The notes below the pieces were generated by a model. It was given only the letters and a program-made list of their open reading frames with translations. It was not told the origin of the DNA and ran no database searches. The position numbers and the translations under genes are program-made. 64,000 nucleotides of DNA from NCBI RefSeq assembly GCF_006227205.1, contig NZ_VCNG01000016.1, forward strand, positions 62,001-126,000, given 5' to 3'. The DNA is from Pseudomonas sp. ICMP22404. GTDB taxonomy: Bacteria > Pseudomonadota > Gammaproteobacteria > Pseudomonadales > Pseudomonadaceae. Shown one piece after another: positions 55,831 to 64,000 of this stretch; position 1 is the first letter of the stretch; each line of letters begins with the position of its first letter.

Positions 55831-57285
55831 GTGATCCAGTTTTTACTCAACCAGGAACTCCGTAGCGAGCACACCCTGGACCCGAACCTGACCGTGCTCA
55901 ACTATCTGCGCGAGCATGTCGGTAAATCCGGCACCAAAGAAGGTTGTGCCAGCGGCGACTGCGGTGCCTGCACCGTCGTGGTGGGCGAATTGGACACAGA
56001 CGAAAGCGGCCGCTCGCGCATTCGTTATCGCAGCCTGAACGCATGCCTGACCTTCGTCTCGTCCCTGCACGGCAAGCAACTGATCAGCGTCGAAGACCTC
56101 AAGCACCAGGGCCAGTTGCACAGCGTCCAACAGGCGATGGTCGATTGCCACGGCTCGCAATGCGGCTTCTGCACACCGGGCTTCGTCATGTCGCTGTTCG
56201 CCCTGCAAAAAAACAGCGATCAACCTGATCCCCATAAGGCCCATGAAGCGCTGGCCGGCAATCTGTGTCGCTGCACCGGCTACCGGCCGATCCTGGCTGC
56301 CGCCGACCAGGCCTGCTGCGGCAAGCAACCCGATCAGTTCGACGCCCGCGAGGCCGAGACCATTGCCCGTCTCGAAGCGATCGCGCCCAAGGAAACCGGC
56401 GAGCTCAACTGTGGCGACAAACGCTGCCTGGTGCCGTTGACGGTGGCCGACCTGGCCGATCTCTACGACGCCTATCCCCAGGCGCGCCTGCTGGCCGGCG
56501 GCACCGACCTGGCCCTGGAAGTCACCCAGTTCCACCGCACCCTGCCGGTAATGATCTACGTGGGTAACGTCGCAGAGCTCAAACGCATCGAGCGTTTCGA
56601 CGACCGCCTGGAAATCGGCGCCGCTGCCGCGCTGTCCGATTGCTACGAAGCCCTGAAAGCCGAATACCCGGACTTCGGTGAGCTGCTGCAACGCTTCGCC
56701 TCGCTGCAGATCCGCAACCAGGGCACCTTGGGCGGCAACATCGGCAACGCCTCGCCCATCGGTGATTCGCCGCCGTTGCTGATCGCCCTTGGCGCGCAGA
56801 TTGTGTTGTGCAAGGGTCAGGTTCGTCGCACCCTGGCGTTGGAGGATTACTTCATCGAATACCGGGTCACCGCCCGCCAGGAAAGCGAATTCATCGAGAA
56901 GATCATCGTGCCCCGGGCCAGCGCCGAGCAGGCGTTCCGCGCCTACAAGGTGTCCAAGCGCCTGGACGATGACATCTCCGCGGTCTGCGCGGCGTTCAAT
57001 CTGCGCATCGACAACGGCGTGGTCCGCGATGCCCGCGTGGCCTTCGGTGGCATGGCCGCCATCCCCAAGCGTGCCAAGCATTGTGAAGCCGCGCTGATCG
57101 ATGCGCCGTGGAACGACAGTACCCTCGAACGCGCCTGCGCCGCCCTGGCCGAAGACTTCACGCCTTTGTCGGACTTTCGCGCCAGCAAGGAATACCGCCT
57201 GCTCAGCGCTCGCAACCTGCTGCGCAAATACTTCATCGAACTGCAAACGCCGCACATCGAGACTCGGGTGACCGCTTATGTCTAA
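55831..57285 (+). CDS. xdhA: Xanthine dehydrogenase small subunit (FeS/FAD)
   Basis: 484 residues. Carries electrons from the molybdenum site to NAD through two [2Fe-2S] clusters (CASGDCGACT and CGFCTPGF...CRCTGYRP) and FAD (GTLGGNIGNASPIGDSPP). GTG 55831 is the start: GAGG is 8 bases before, and the ATG at 55811 leads to a stop. The stop overlaps the xdhB ATG by eight bases. Oxidises hypoxanthine and xanthine to urate with XdhB. Confidence 0.95.
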   Translation: MIQFLLNQELRSEHTLDPNLTVLNYLREHVGKSGTKEGCASGDCGACTVVVGELDTDESGRSRIRYRSLNACLTFVSSLHGKQLISVEDLKHQGQLHSVQQAMVDCHGSQCGFCTPGFVMSLFALQKNSDQPDPHKAHEALAGNLCRCTGYRPILAAADQACCGKQPDQFDAREAETIARLEAIAPKETGELNCGDKRCLVPLTVADLADLYDAYPQARLLAGGTDLALEVTQFHRTLPVMIYVGNVAELKRIERFDDRLEIGAAAALSDCYEALKAEYPDFGELLQRFASLQIRNQGTLGGNIGNASPIGDSPPLLIALGAQIVLCKGQVRRTLALEDYFIEYRVTARQESEFIEKIIVPRASAEQAFRAYKVSKRLDDDISAVCAAFNLRIDNGVVRDARVAFGGMAAIPKRAKHCEAALIDAPWNDSTLERACAALAEDFTPLSDFRASKEYRLLSARNLLRKYFIELQTPHIETRVTAYV

Positions 57286-59674
57286 CCATCACGCCGTAGA
57301 GAAGACCCAAGCCGAACTGGCCGAGCTGTTTGCCCACGACCTGAGTACCGGCGTCGGTCGCAGCGTCAAGCACGACAGCGCCGCCAAGCATGTGACCGGT
57401 GACGCGCAGTACATCGATGACCGTCTCGAATTCCCGAACCAACTGCACGTTTACGCGCGCCTGTCGGACCGCGCCCACGCCCGGATCCTGCGCGTCGACA
57501 CCACGCCGTGCTACGCCTTTGAAGGTGTGCGCATCGCCATTACCCACGCCGACATCCCCGGCCTCAAGGACATCGGCCCGTTGCTGCCCGGCGACCCGCT
57601 GCTGGCGATTGACGATGTGCAGTTCGTTGGCCAACCGGTGCTGGCCGTCGCCGCCAAGGACCTGGAAACCGCGCGCAAGGCGGCGATGGCCGCGATCATC
57701 GAATATGAAGACCTGGAACCGGTGCTCGACGTGGTCGAAGCCCTGCGCAAACGGCATTTCGTGCTCGACAGCCACACCCACCAACGCGGCGATTCAGCCA
57801 CCGCACTGGCGAGTGCCGAACATCGCATACAGGGCTCGCTGCACATCGGCGGCCAGGAGCACTTTTACCTGGAGACCCAGATTTCATCGGTGATGCCCAC
57901 CGAAGACGGCGGCATGCTCGTTTACTGCTCCACCCAGAACCCCACCGAAGTGCAGAAACTGGTGGCCGAAGTGCTGGGCGTGTCGATGAACAAGGTCGTG
58001 GTGGACATGCGCCGCATGGGCGGTGGCTTTGGCGGCAAGGAAACCCAGGCCGCCAGTCCGGCCTGCCTGTGCGCGGTGATCGCGCACCTCACGGGCCAGC
58101 CGACCAAGATGCGCCTGCCCCGGGTCGAAGACATGCTGATGACCGGCAAGCGTCACCCTTTCTACATCGAATACGACGTGGGCTTCGACAGCCGCGGGCG
58201 CCTGCACGGGATCGCCCTGGAACTGGCCGGCAACTGCGGCTGCTCACCGGACCTGTCGGCGTCGATTGTCGACCGGGCGATGTTCCATGCCGACAACGCC
58301 TACTACCTGGGCGATGCGACCATCAACGGCCACCGCTGCAAGACCAATACCGCATCGAACACCGCTTACCGTGGCTTCGGCGGCCCGCAAGGGATGGTGG
58401 CCATCGAAGAAGTCATGGACGCCATCGCCCGGCACCTGGGGCTCGATCCGCTGGCGGTGCGCAAGGCCAACTATTACGGCAAGACCGAGCGCAACGTCAC
58501 TCACTACTACCAGACCGTCGAGCACAACATGCTCGAGGAGATGACCGCCGAGCTGGAAGAAAGCAGCCAGTACGCCGAGCGGCGCGAAGCGATCCGTCGC
58601 TACAACGCAGGCAGCCCGATCCTGAAAAAGGGCCTGGCACTGACGCCGGTCAAGTTCGGCATCTCGTTCACCGCCAGTTTCCTCAACCAGGCGGGTGCCT
58701 TGATCCACATCTACACCGACGGCAGCATCCACCTGAACCATGGCGGCACCGAAATGGGCCAAGGCCTGAACACCAAGGTCGCGCAGGTCGTGGCCGAAGT
58801 TTTCCAGGTGGAAATGGACCGGGTGCAGATCACCGCGACCAACACCGACAAAGTACCGAACACCTCCCCCACCGCGGCTTCCAGCGGCGCCGACCTGAAC
58901 GGAAAAGCCGCGCAGAATGCCGCCGAAATCATCAAGCGGCGCCTGGTGGAGTTTGCCGCGCGACAGTACAAGGTCAGTGAAGAAGACGTGGAATTCCACA
59001 ACGGCCATGTGCGGGTCCGCGATCACATCCTGACCTTCGAGGCACTGGTGCAACAGGCGTATTTCGCCCAGGTCTCGCTGTCGAGCACCGGGTTCTACAA
59101 GACCCCGAAAATCTACTACGACCGCAGCCAGGCCCGTGGCCGGCCGTTCTACTACTACGCCTATGGTGCAGCGTGCGCCGAGGTGATCGTCGATACCCTC
59201 ACCGGTGAATACAAGATGCTGCGCACCGACATCCTCCACGACGTCGGCGCCTCGTTGAACCCGGCCATCGACACCGGCCAGGTCGAGGGCGGCTTCATCC
59301 AGGGCATGGGCTGGCTGACCATGGAAGAACTGGTGTGGAACGACAAGGGCAAGCTGATGACCAACGGCCCGGCCAGCTACAAGATCCCGGCCGTAGCCGA
59401 TATGCCGCTGGACCTGCGGGTCAGGCTGGTGGAGAACCGCAAGAACCCCGAAGACACGGTGTTCCACTCCAAGGCCGTGGGCGAGCCGCCGTTCATGCTC
59501 GGCATCGCCGCGTGGTGTGCGATCAAGGACGCCGTGGCGAGCCTGGGAGATTACCGGCACCAGCCGAAAATCGACGCGCCGGCGACACCGGAGCGGGTGC
59601 TGTGGGGCTGTGAGCAGATGCGCGGGTTGAAGGTGAAGGCGGTAGAGCCTGAAACCGAGATGGCTTCGCTCTAG
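57278..59674 (+). CDS. xdhB: Xanthine dehydrogenase large subunit (molybdenum)
   Basis: 798 residues; holds the molybdopterin cofactor and the purine site. Motifs: GGGFGGKETQA, NTAYRGFGGPQGM, and the catalytic Glu in KAVGEPPFMLG near the C-terminus. ATG 57278 overlaps xdhA. Forms the heterodimer with XdhA; XdhC is needed for cofactor insertion. Confidence 0.96.
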   Translation: MSNHHAVEKTQAELAELFAHDLSTGVGRSVKHDSAAKHVTGDAQYIDDRLEFPNQLHVYARLSDRAHARILRVDTTPCYAFEGVRIAITHADIPGLKDIGPLLPGDPLLAIDDVQFVGQPVLAVAAKDLETARKAAMAAIIEYEDLEPVLDVVEALRKRHFVLDSHTHQRGDSATALASAEHRIQGSLHIGGQEHFYLETQISSVMPTEDGGMLVYCSTQNPTEVQKLVAEVLGVSMNKVVVDMRRMGGGFGGKETQAASPACLCAVIAHLTGQPTKMRLPRVEDMLMTGKRHPFYIEYDVGFDSRGRLHGIALELAGNCGCSPDLSASIVDRAMFHADNAYYLGDATINGHRCKTNTASNTAYRGFGGPQGMVAIEEVMDAIARHLGLDPLAVRKANYYGKTERNVTHYYQTVEHNMLEEMTAELEESSQYAERREAIRRYNAGSPILKKGLALTPVKFGISFTASFLNQAGALIHIYTDGSIHLNHGGTEMGQGLNTKVAQVVAEVFQVEMDRVQITATNTDKVPNTSPTAASSGADLNGKAAQNAAEIIKRRLVEFAARQYKVSEEDVEFHNGHVRVRDHILTFEALVQQAYFAQVSLSSTGFYKTPKIYYDRSQARGRPFYYYAYGAACAEVIVDTLTGEYKMLRTDILHDVGASLNPAIDTGQVEGGFIQGMGWLTMEELVWNDKGKLMTNGPASYKIPAVADMPLDLRVRLVENRKNPEDTVFHSKAVGEPPFMLGIAAWCAIKDAVASLGDYRHQPKIDAPATPERVLWGCEQMRGLKVKAVEPETEMASL

Positions 59675-59688
59675 ACCGCAGCGCGGCT

Positions 59689-59760
59689 ATCGCGAGCAGG
59701 CTCGCTCCCACAGTGGGTCAGTGTTCACAAATCCCTGTGGGAGCGAGCCTGCTCGCGATG
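59689..59760. repeat. REP pair, reversed arrangement
   Basis: TATCGCGAGCAGGCTCGCTC followed by TGTGGGAGCGAGCCTGCTCG; between xdhB and xdhC, inside the operon. Confidence 0.85.
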
Positions 59761-59792
59761 AGGCCGCAACAGACAACAAAGAACTTTGAAAG

Positions 59793-59843
59793 CGGACGCG
59801 GAGCGTCCAGAGATGCTTTCCCACGCAGAGCGTGGGAACGATC
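59793..59843. repeat. GTTCCCACGC-family repeat (partial)
   Basis: GGACGCGGAGCGTCC and CCCACGCAGAGCGTGGGAACG, just before the xdhC ribosome site. Confidence 0.8.
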
Positions 59844-59856
59844 AATCGAGGTGAAC

Positions 59857-60699
59857 ATGTACAACTGGATCAGCGCCCTCGCCGACCTGCAAACCCGCGG
59901 TGAACCCTGCGTGCTGGTGACGATCATCGAGGAACTCGGCTCGACCCCGCGCAACGCCGGTTCGAAGATGGTCATCAGCGCCAGCCAGACGTTCGACACC
60001 ATTGGTGGCGGGCACCTGGAATACAAGGCCATGGAGATCGCCCGGCAAATGCTCGCCAACGGCCAGCAGGGCACGCATCTGGAGCGTTTCAGCCTTGGCG
60101 CCAGCCTGGGCCAGTGCTGCGGCGGCGTCACCGTGCTGCTGTTCGAACCCATGGGTCAGGTGCAGGCGCAGATCGCCGTGTTCGGCGCCGGACATGTCGG
60201 CCGGGCCCTGGTGCCGCTGTTGGCGAGCCTGCCTTGTCGGGTGCGCTGGATCGACTCGCGGGAAGCCGAGTTCCCTGAACAATTGCCCCATGGCGTACAG
60301 AAAATCGTCAGCGAAGAGCCGCTGGACGAGGTCGATGAATTGCCCGTCGGCAGCTACTGCATCGTCATGACCCACAACCATCAGCTCGATCTGGAGCTGA
60401 GCGCGGCGATCCTCAAGCGCAACGACTTCGCCTACTTCGGCCTGATCGGCTCGAAGACCAAGCGGGTCAAGTTCGAACACCGCCTGCGCGATCGCGGTTT
60501 CGACAGCGGCACCTTGCAACGCATGCGTTGCCCGATGGGCATTGGCGAAGTCAAAGGCAAGCTGCCTGTGGAAATCGCCATCTCCATCGCCGGTGAAATC
60601 ATCGCCACCTATAACGCGAATTTCGGCCAGCACACTGCCCGCGCCGAACCCATTGCCAAGCTGCTGCCGGCCTCGCGTCGCAGCCAAGCCAAATCCTGA
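59857..60699 (+). CDS. xdhC: Xanthine dehydrogenase accessory protein XdhC
   Basis: 280 residues. Binds molybdenum cofactor and helps sulfurate and insert it into XdhB. XdhC_CoxI domain (LVTIIEELGSTPRNAGSKM, GQCCGG) and a C-terminal Rossmann domain (IAVFGAGHVGRALVPL). ATG 59857 with CGAGGTGAAC before it; the open frame upstream of this is read from the repeats and is not real. Confidence 0.94.
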   Translation: MYNWISALADLQTRGEPCVLVTIIEELGSTPRNAGSKMVISASQTFDTIGGGHLEYKAMEIARQMLANGQQGTHLERFSLGASLGQCCGGVTVLLFEPMGQVQAQIAVFGAGHVGRALVPLLASLPCRVRWIDSREAEFPEQLPHGVQKIVSEEPLDEVDELPVGSYCIVMTHNHQLDLELSAAILKRNDFAYFGLIGSKTKRVKFEHRLRDRGFDSGTLQRMRCPMGIGEVKGKLPVEIAISIAGEIIATYNANFGQHTARAEPIAKLLPASRRSQAKS

Positions 60700-60707
60700 G
60701 ATTCCCC

Positions 60708-62012
60708 ATGCCTACAACACGCAAAGCCTACCGCGCCGCCCTGCTCCACAGCCTTGCCGACCCGGCCGAAGTCGGCATCGAAGCCTCTTATGAATATTTC
60801 GAGGACGGCCTGCTGGTGGTGGAAAACGGCCAGATCAGCGCCCTTGGCCACGCCCATGACCTGCTGCCGAGCCTGGCGGCGGACATCGAAATCGCCCATT
60901 ACCCGGACGCGTTGATCACCCCCGGCTTCATCGACACCCACATCCATCTGCCGCAGACCGGCATGGTGGGCGCCTATGGCGAACAACTGCTGGACTGGCT
61001 CAACACCTACACCTTCCCCTGTGAACGCCAGTTCGCCGACCCGGCCCACGCCGAAGCCGTGGCCGACATCTTCATCAAGGAGCTGCTGCGCAACGGCACC
61101 ACCACAGCCCTGGTGTTCGGCAGTGTGCACCCACAATCGGTGAATGCCTTTTTTGAAGCGGCCGAGAAGCTCGACCTGCGGATGATTGCCGGTAAAGTGA
61201 TGATGGACCGCAACGCCCCGGACTACCTGACCGACACCGCCGAATCCAGCTACACCGAGAGCAAGGCGCTGATCGAGCGCTGGCACGGCAAGGGCCGCCT
61301 GCACTACGCCGTGACCCCGCGCTTCGCCCCCACCAGCACGCCAGAGCAGTTGGCGCTGGCCGGTCAGTTGCTGGAGGAATACCCGGACCTGTACATGCAG
61401 ACCCACATCAGTGAAAACCTGCAGGAAGTGCAATGGGTCAAGGCGCTGTTTCCCGAGCGCAAGGGCTATCTGGATGTCTACGATCACTACCGGTTGCTCG
61501 GCGAGCGTTCGGTGTTCGCCCACGGCGTGCATCTGTGCGACGACGAATGTGCGCGCCTGGCCGAAACCGGCTCGGCCATCGCATTCTGTCCGACCTCCAA
61601 CCTGTTCCTGGGCAGCGGCCTGTTCAACCTGCCAATGGCCGAGAAGCACAAGGTCAACGTGGGGTTGGGCACGGATGTCGGCGGCGGCACCAGTTTCTCG
61701 CTGCTGCAGACCCTGAACGAAGCCTACAAGGTGATGCAATTGCAGGGCGCGCGGCTGAGCCCGTTCAAATCGCTGTACCTGGCCACCCTCGGCGGCGCCC
61801 GGGCCTTGCGCCTGGAAGACCGCATCGGCACCTTGCAGCCGGGCAGCGATGCGGACTTCCTGGTGCTGGACTACAACGCTACGCCGCTGTTGAGCTATCG
61901 CCTGAAGCAGGCCCGCGACATTGCCGAGACATTGTTCGTGTTGATGACGCTGGGGGATGACCGAACGGTGGCGCAGACCTATGCAGCGGGGCGGTTGGTG
62001 CATCAACGGTAG
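60708..62012 (+). CDS. guaD: Guanine deaminase
   Basis: Converts guanine to xanthine, feeding xanthine dehydrogenase. 434 residues of the amidohydrolase fold: metal-site GFIDTHIHLPQTG, QTHISENLQEV, FAHGVHLCDDE, and GLGTDVGGGTSFS. It starts eight bases after xdhC and is the last gene of the unit. Confidence 0.95.
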   Translation: MPTTRKAYRAALLHSLADPAEVGIEASYEYFEDGLLVVENGQISALGHAHDLLPSLAADIEIAHYPDALITPGFIDTHIHLPQTGMVGAYGEQLLDWLNTYTFPCERQFADPAHAEAVADIFIKELLRNGTTTALVFGSVHPQSVNAFFEAAEKLDLRMIAGKVMMDRNAPDYLTDTAESSYTESKALIERWHGKGRLHYAVTPRFAPTSTPEQLALAGQLLEEYPDLYMQTHISENLQEVQWVKALFPERKGYLDVYDHYRLLGERSVFAHGVHLCDDECARLAETGSAIAFCPTSNLFLGSGLFNLPMAEKHKVNVGLGTDVGGGTSFSLLQTLNEAYKVMQLQGARLSPFKSLYLATLGGARALRLEDRIGTLQPGSDADFLVLDYNATPLLSYRLKQARDIAETLFVLMTLGDDRTVAQTYAAGRLVHQR

Positions 62013-62015
62013 GGA

Positions 62016-62119
62016 TCGTTCCCACGCTCTGCGTGGGAATGCCTCAACGGACGCTCCGCGTTCGGCTTTTGGGACGCAGAGCGTCCCAGGCTGCGTTCCC
62101 ACGCAGAGCGTGGGAACGA
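62016..62119. repeat. GTTCCCACGC-family palindromic repeat
   Basis: CGTTCCCACGCTCTGCGTGGGAA, inner GGACGCTCCGCGTTC/GGGACGCAGAGCGTCCC arms and a closing copy; it fills most of the guaD-gntR convergent gap. Confidence 0.85.
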
Positions 62120-62126
62120 GATGAGG

Positions 62127-62891
62127 TCAGAGCTTGGCCGTCGACCGTCCAGGCTTCTTGCTCTGCAACAGGTGCGAAAACACCGCGTGCAGATCGTCCG
62201 AAGCCCCCTCTTCGTCGAGGTTGAGCTTGCTGTCGATGTGATCCATGTGATGCATCATCAGGTCCACCGCCAGGGTGGCATCGCGGGCTTCGATGGCATC
62301 GATCAGTTGGGTGTGTTCATCGTAGGAACAGTGGGACCGGTTGCCACTTTCGTACTGGGCGATGATCAATGAAGTCTGGGACACCAGGCTGCGCTGGAAG
62401 CTGATCAGCGGGGCATTTTTCGCCGCTTCGGCCAGTTTGAGATGGAACTCACCTGACAAGCGGATGCCGGCACCACGGTCGCCACGGGAAAAACTGTCCC
62501 GTTCGTCGCTGACCATCTGCCGCAATTCGGCAAGTTGCTCGGCGGTAGCGTGCTGCACCGCCAGCTCGGTGATCGCCCGTTCCACCAGGCGCCGGGCCAT
62601 GAACACCTGGCGAGCCTCTTCGACACTCGGGCTGGCAACGACCGCGCCGCGGTTAGGCCGCAGCAACACCACGCCTTCATGGGCCAGGCGCGACAGCGCA
62701 CGACGGATGATGGTGCGGCTGACCCCGAAAATCTCCCCCAGTGCCTCTTCACTCAGCTTTGTGCCGGGCGCCAGGCGTTGTTCGAGGATGGCCTCGAAGA
62801 TATGCGCATAGACGATATCGTCCTGGGTTCCGCTGCGGCCGGCTTTACCTGCTCGCGGTTGTTTCTTGAGGGGCTGCAACTGTTCGTTCAT
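62127..62891 (-). CDS. GntR-family regulator (FCD type), divergent from benE
   Basis: 254 residues from ATG 62891 (MNEQLQPLKKQPRAG); the frame stays open upstream but the extension is unlikely. Winged HTH: YAHIFEAILEQRLAPGTKLSEEALGEIFGVSRTIIRRALSRLAHEGVV; C-terminal FCD domain with SGEFHLKLAEAAKNAPL. It is divergent from the permease, with a TTGTACACAA site between, so autoregulation and control of the permease are likely. Convergent with guaD. Confidence 0.9.
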   Translation of the reverse strand: MNEQLQPLKKQPRAGKAGRSGTQDDIVYAHIFEAILEQRLAPGTKLSEEALGEIFGVSRTIIRRALSRLAHEGVVLLRPNRGAVVASPSVEEARQVFMARRLVERAITELAVQHATAEQLAELRQMVSDERDSFSRGDRGAGIRLSGEFHLKLAEAAKNAPLISFQRSLVSQTSLIIAQYESGNRSHCSYDEHTQLIDAIEARDATLAVDLMMHHMDHIDSKLNLDEEGASDDLHAVFSHLLQSKKPGRSTAKL

Positions 62892-62984
62892 GGGCACTCG
62901 GGTCGGAAAAACTGCGGCGAATTGACCGTGACTGTAATACGGCGCAGCGGGTCGCTGGCAAGTATCGCGTAAAAAACACGGCGA

Positions 62985-62994
62985 TTGTACACAA
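62985..62994. promoter_or_regulatory. Candidate FCD-GntR operator
   Basis: TTGTACACAA, one base from the perfect palindrome TTGTATACAA and matching TNGT-N2-ACNA of this regulator class; between the gntR and benE starts. Confidence 0.4.
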
Positions 62995-63102
62995 CCTCTG
63001 ATGGCAACACGACTGTATGGCTGTTTGTGGGCTTGGCTGTATTGCAATTGACCACTGGGTTGAGTTTAGGCTTAAACCCTCAATCTGTGACACCTATGAC
63101 AA

Positions 63103-63192
63103 CTGTGGGAGCATGGCTTGCCCGCGATGAAGCTGACGCGCCGAGCCTTGAAACCCAGGCACCGTCATCGCGGGCAAGCCTTGCTCCCACAG
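63103..63192. repeat. REP pair
   Basis: TGTGGGAGCATGGCTTGCCCGCGATG and its facing complement, about 30 bases before benE. Confidence 0.85.
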
Positions 63193-63224
63193 GTACATAA
63201 TCTATCCAAGGACCCCCGCCCACC

Positions 63225-64000
63225 ATGACCGAAGTCACGACTGCGCCACTTCGCCCAATCGCCGACACCTCGCCCTCAGCCATCGTCGCCGGGTTCATCG
63301 CCATGATGACCGGCTACACCAGCTCCCTGGTACTGATGTTCCAGGCCGGCCAGGCGGCGGGGCTGACCAGCGGGCAGATTTCGTCGTGGATCTGGGCGAT
63401 CTCCATTGGCATGGCGGTATGTTCCATCGGCCTGTCGTTGCGTTACCGAACACCGGTCACCATCGCCTGGTCGACGCCCGGCGCGGCGTTGCTGATTACC
63501 AGCCTGGGTGGCGTGAGCTATGGCGAAGCCATAGGTGCCTACATCACCTGCGCGGTACTGGTGACGATCTGCGGCCTGACCGGCAGCTTCGAACGCCTGG
63601 TCAAGCGTATTCCGGCGTCGCTGGCGGCAGCGTTGCTGGCGGGCATCCTGTTCAAAATCGGCAGCGAGATTTTCGTCGCCGCCCAGCATCGCACCGGCCT
63701 GGTGCTGGGCATGTTCTTCACCTACCTGATCGTCAAGCGCCTGTCGCCTCGCTACGCGGTGCTGGCGGCGCTGTTGATCGGCACCACGCTGTCAGGCCTG
63801 ATGGGTCTGCTGGACTTCAGCGGTTTTGCCCTTGAGGTCGCGACACCGGTCTGGACCACGCCGCACTTTTCCCTGGCGGCCACCATCAGCATCGGCATTC
63901 CGCTGTTCGTGGTGGCGATGACCTCCCAGAATATGCCCGGCATCGCCGTGCTCCGGGCCGACGGCTATCACGTACCGGCCTCCCCCCTGATCACCAGCAC
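63225..64000 (+). CDS. benE: BenE-family aromatic acid/H+ permease, N-terminal part
   Basis: 258 residues before the window end (frame still open). Inner-membrane transporter with regular hydrophobic helices; BenE-type text: GFIAMMTGYTSSLVLMFQAGQAAGL, IAWSTPGAALLITSLGG, FEVAT-like loop, and AMTSQNMPGIAVLRADGY. The family is named for benzoate uptake, but its position beside purine catabolism genes leaves the substrate open. ATG 63225 follows weak GGACC sequence. Confidence 0.9.
   Translation, partial: MTEVTTAPLRPIADTSPSAIVAGFIAMMTGYTSSLVLMFQAGQAAGLTSGQISSWIWAISIGMAVCSIGLSLRYRTPVTIAWSTPGAALLITSLGGVSYGEAIGAYITCAVLVTICGLTGSFERLVKRIPASLAAALLAGILFKIGSEIFVAAQHRTGLVLGMFFTYLIVKRLSPRYAVLAALLIGTTLSGLMGLLDFSGFALEVATPVWTTPHFSLAATISIGIPLFVVAMTSQNMPGIAVLRADGYHVPASPLITS

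Noticed and set aside
59713..59856. 48-codon N-terminal extension of XdhC
   Set aside because: It is read entirely from repeat DNA; ATG 59857 has a proper ribosome site and begins the conserved domain.

Overview
The window is chromosomal DNA of a Pseudomonas, most likely of the P. fluorescens group. The coding DNA is GC-rich. The intergenic REP-type palindromes (GTGGGAGC...GCGAGC) are typical of fluorescent pseudomonads. The gene order acnA-aer-(ccoNOQP)x2-ccoGHIS-hemN-anr-apt-recR-ybaB-dnaX-ffs-ligA-zipA-smc-gntR-xdhABC-guaD follows the order I remember from P. aeruginosa PAO1 (there running the other way, around PA1562 to PA1520). Species is not decided here. The first gene (slt) and the last (benE) are cut by the window edges.

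Layout. 1-7.7 kb: 3' end of a soluble lytic transglycosylase, an MsbA-like ABC exporter, a small conserved protein, pdxB, a PmpM/NorM drug efflux pump, a TusA-like protein and rlmM. 7.8-13.3 kb: acnA, a possible 30-codon ORF, a CPBP membrane protease and the aerotaxis receptor aer. 13.4-36.4 kb: the microaerobic respiration block, with two complete cbb3 oxidase operons (14247-17449 and 17930-21152), the assembly genes ccoG-ccoH-ccoI-ccoS plus a TauE/DsbD-like protein, hemN, and the oxygen sensor anr. ANR/FNR-type boxes lie before both ccoN genes, ccoG and hemN, so the regulator and its likely targets sit together. 36.5-54.8 kb: housekeeping genes apt, recR, curA-like, ybaB, dnaX, 4.5S RNA (ffs, minus strand near 46.1 kb), ligA, zipA and smc, with a few signalling and hypothetical genes. 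54.8-64 kb: purine catabolism (gntR, xdhABC, guaD), a second GntR regulator and a divergent benE-family permease.

The accessory part is 21.3-28.2 kb. It holds a Phd-type antitoxin with a PIN toxin, then an orphan RHS effector of 1464 residues with a prePAAR motif, a PAAR region and a self-contained 131-residue C-terminal toxin. A candidate immunity gene, a degenerate stretch and an unrecognised 336-residue protein follow. Base composition falls in AT-rich direction from the toxin tip onward. This block separates the cbb3 structural genes from ccoG, which I remember as adjacent in PAO1, so it is probably an insertion. No VgrG or Eag chaperone gene is present in the window.

Three families of intergenic palindromic repeats are scattered through the window, and one of them supplies the last codons of rlmM. 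I saw no tRNA or rRNA genes, CRISPR arrays, prophage or transposase.
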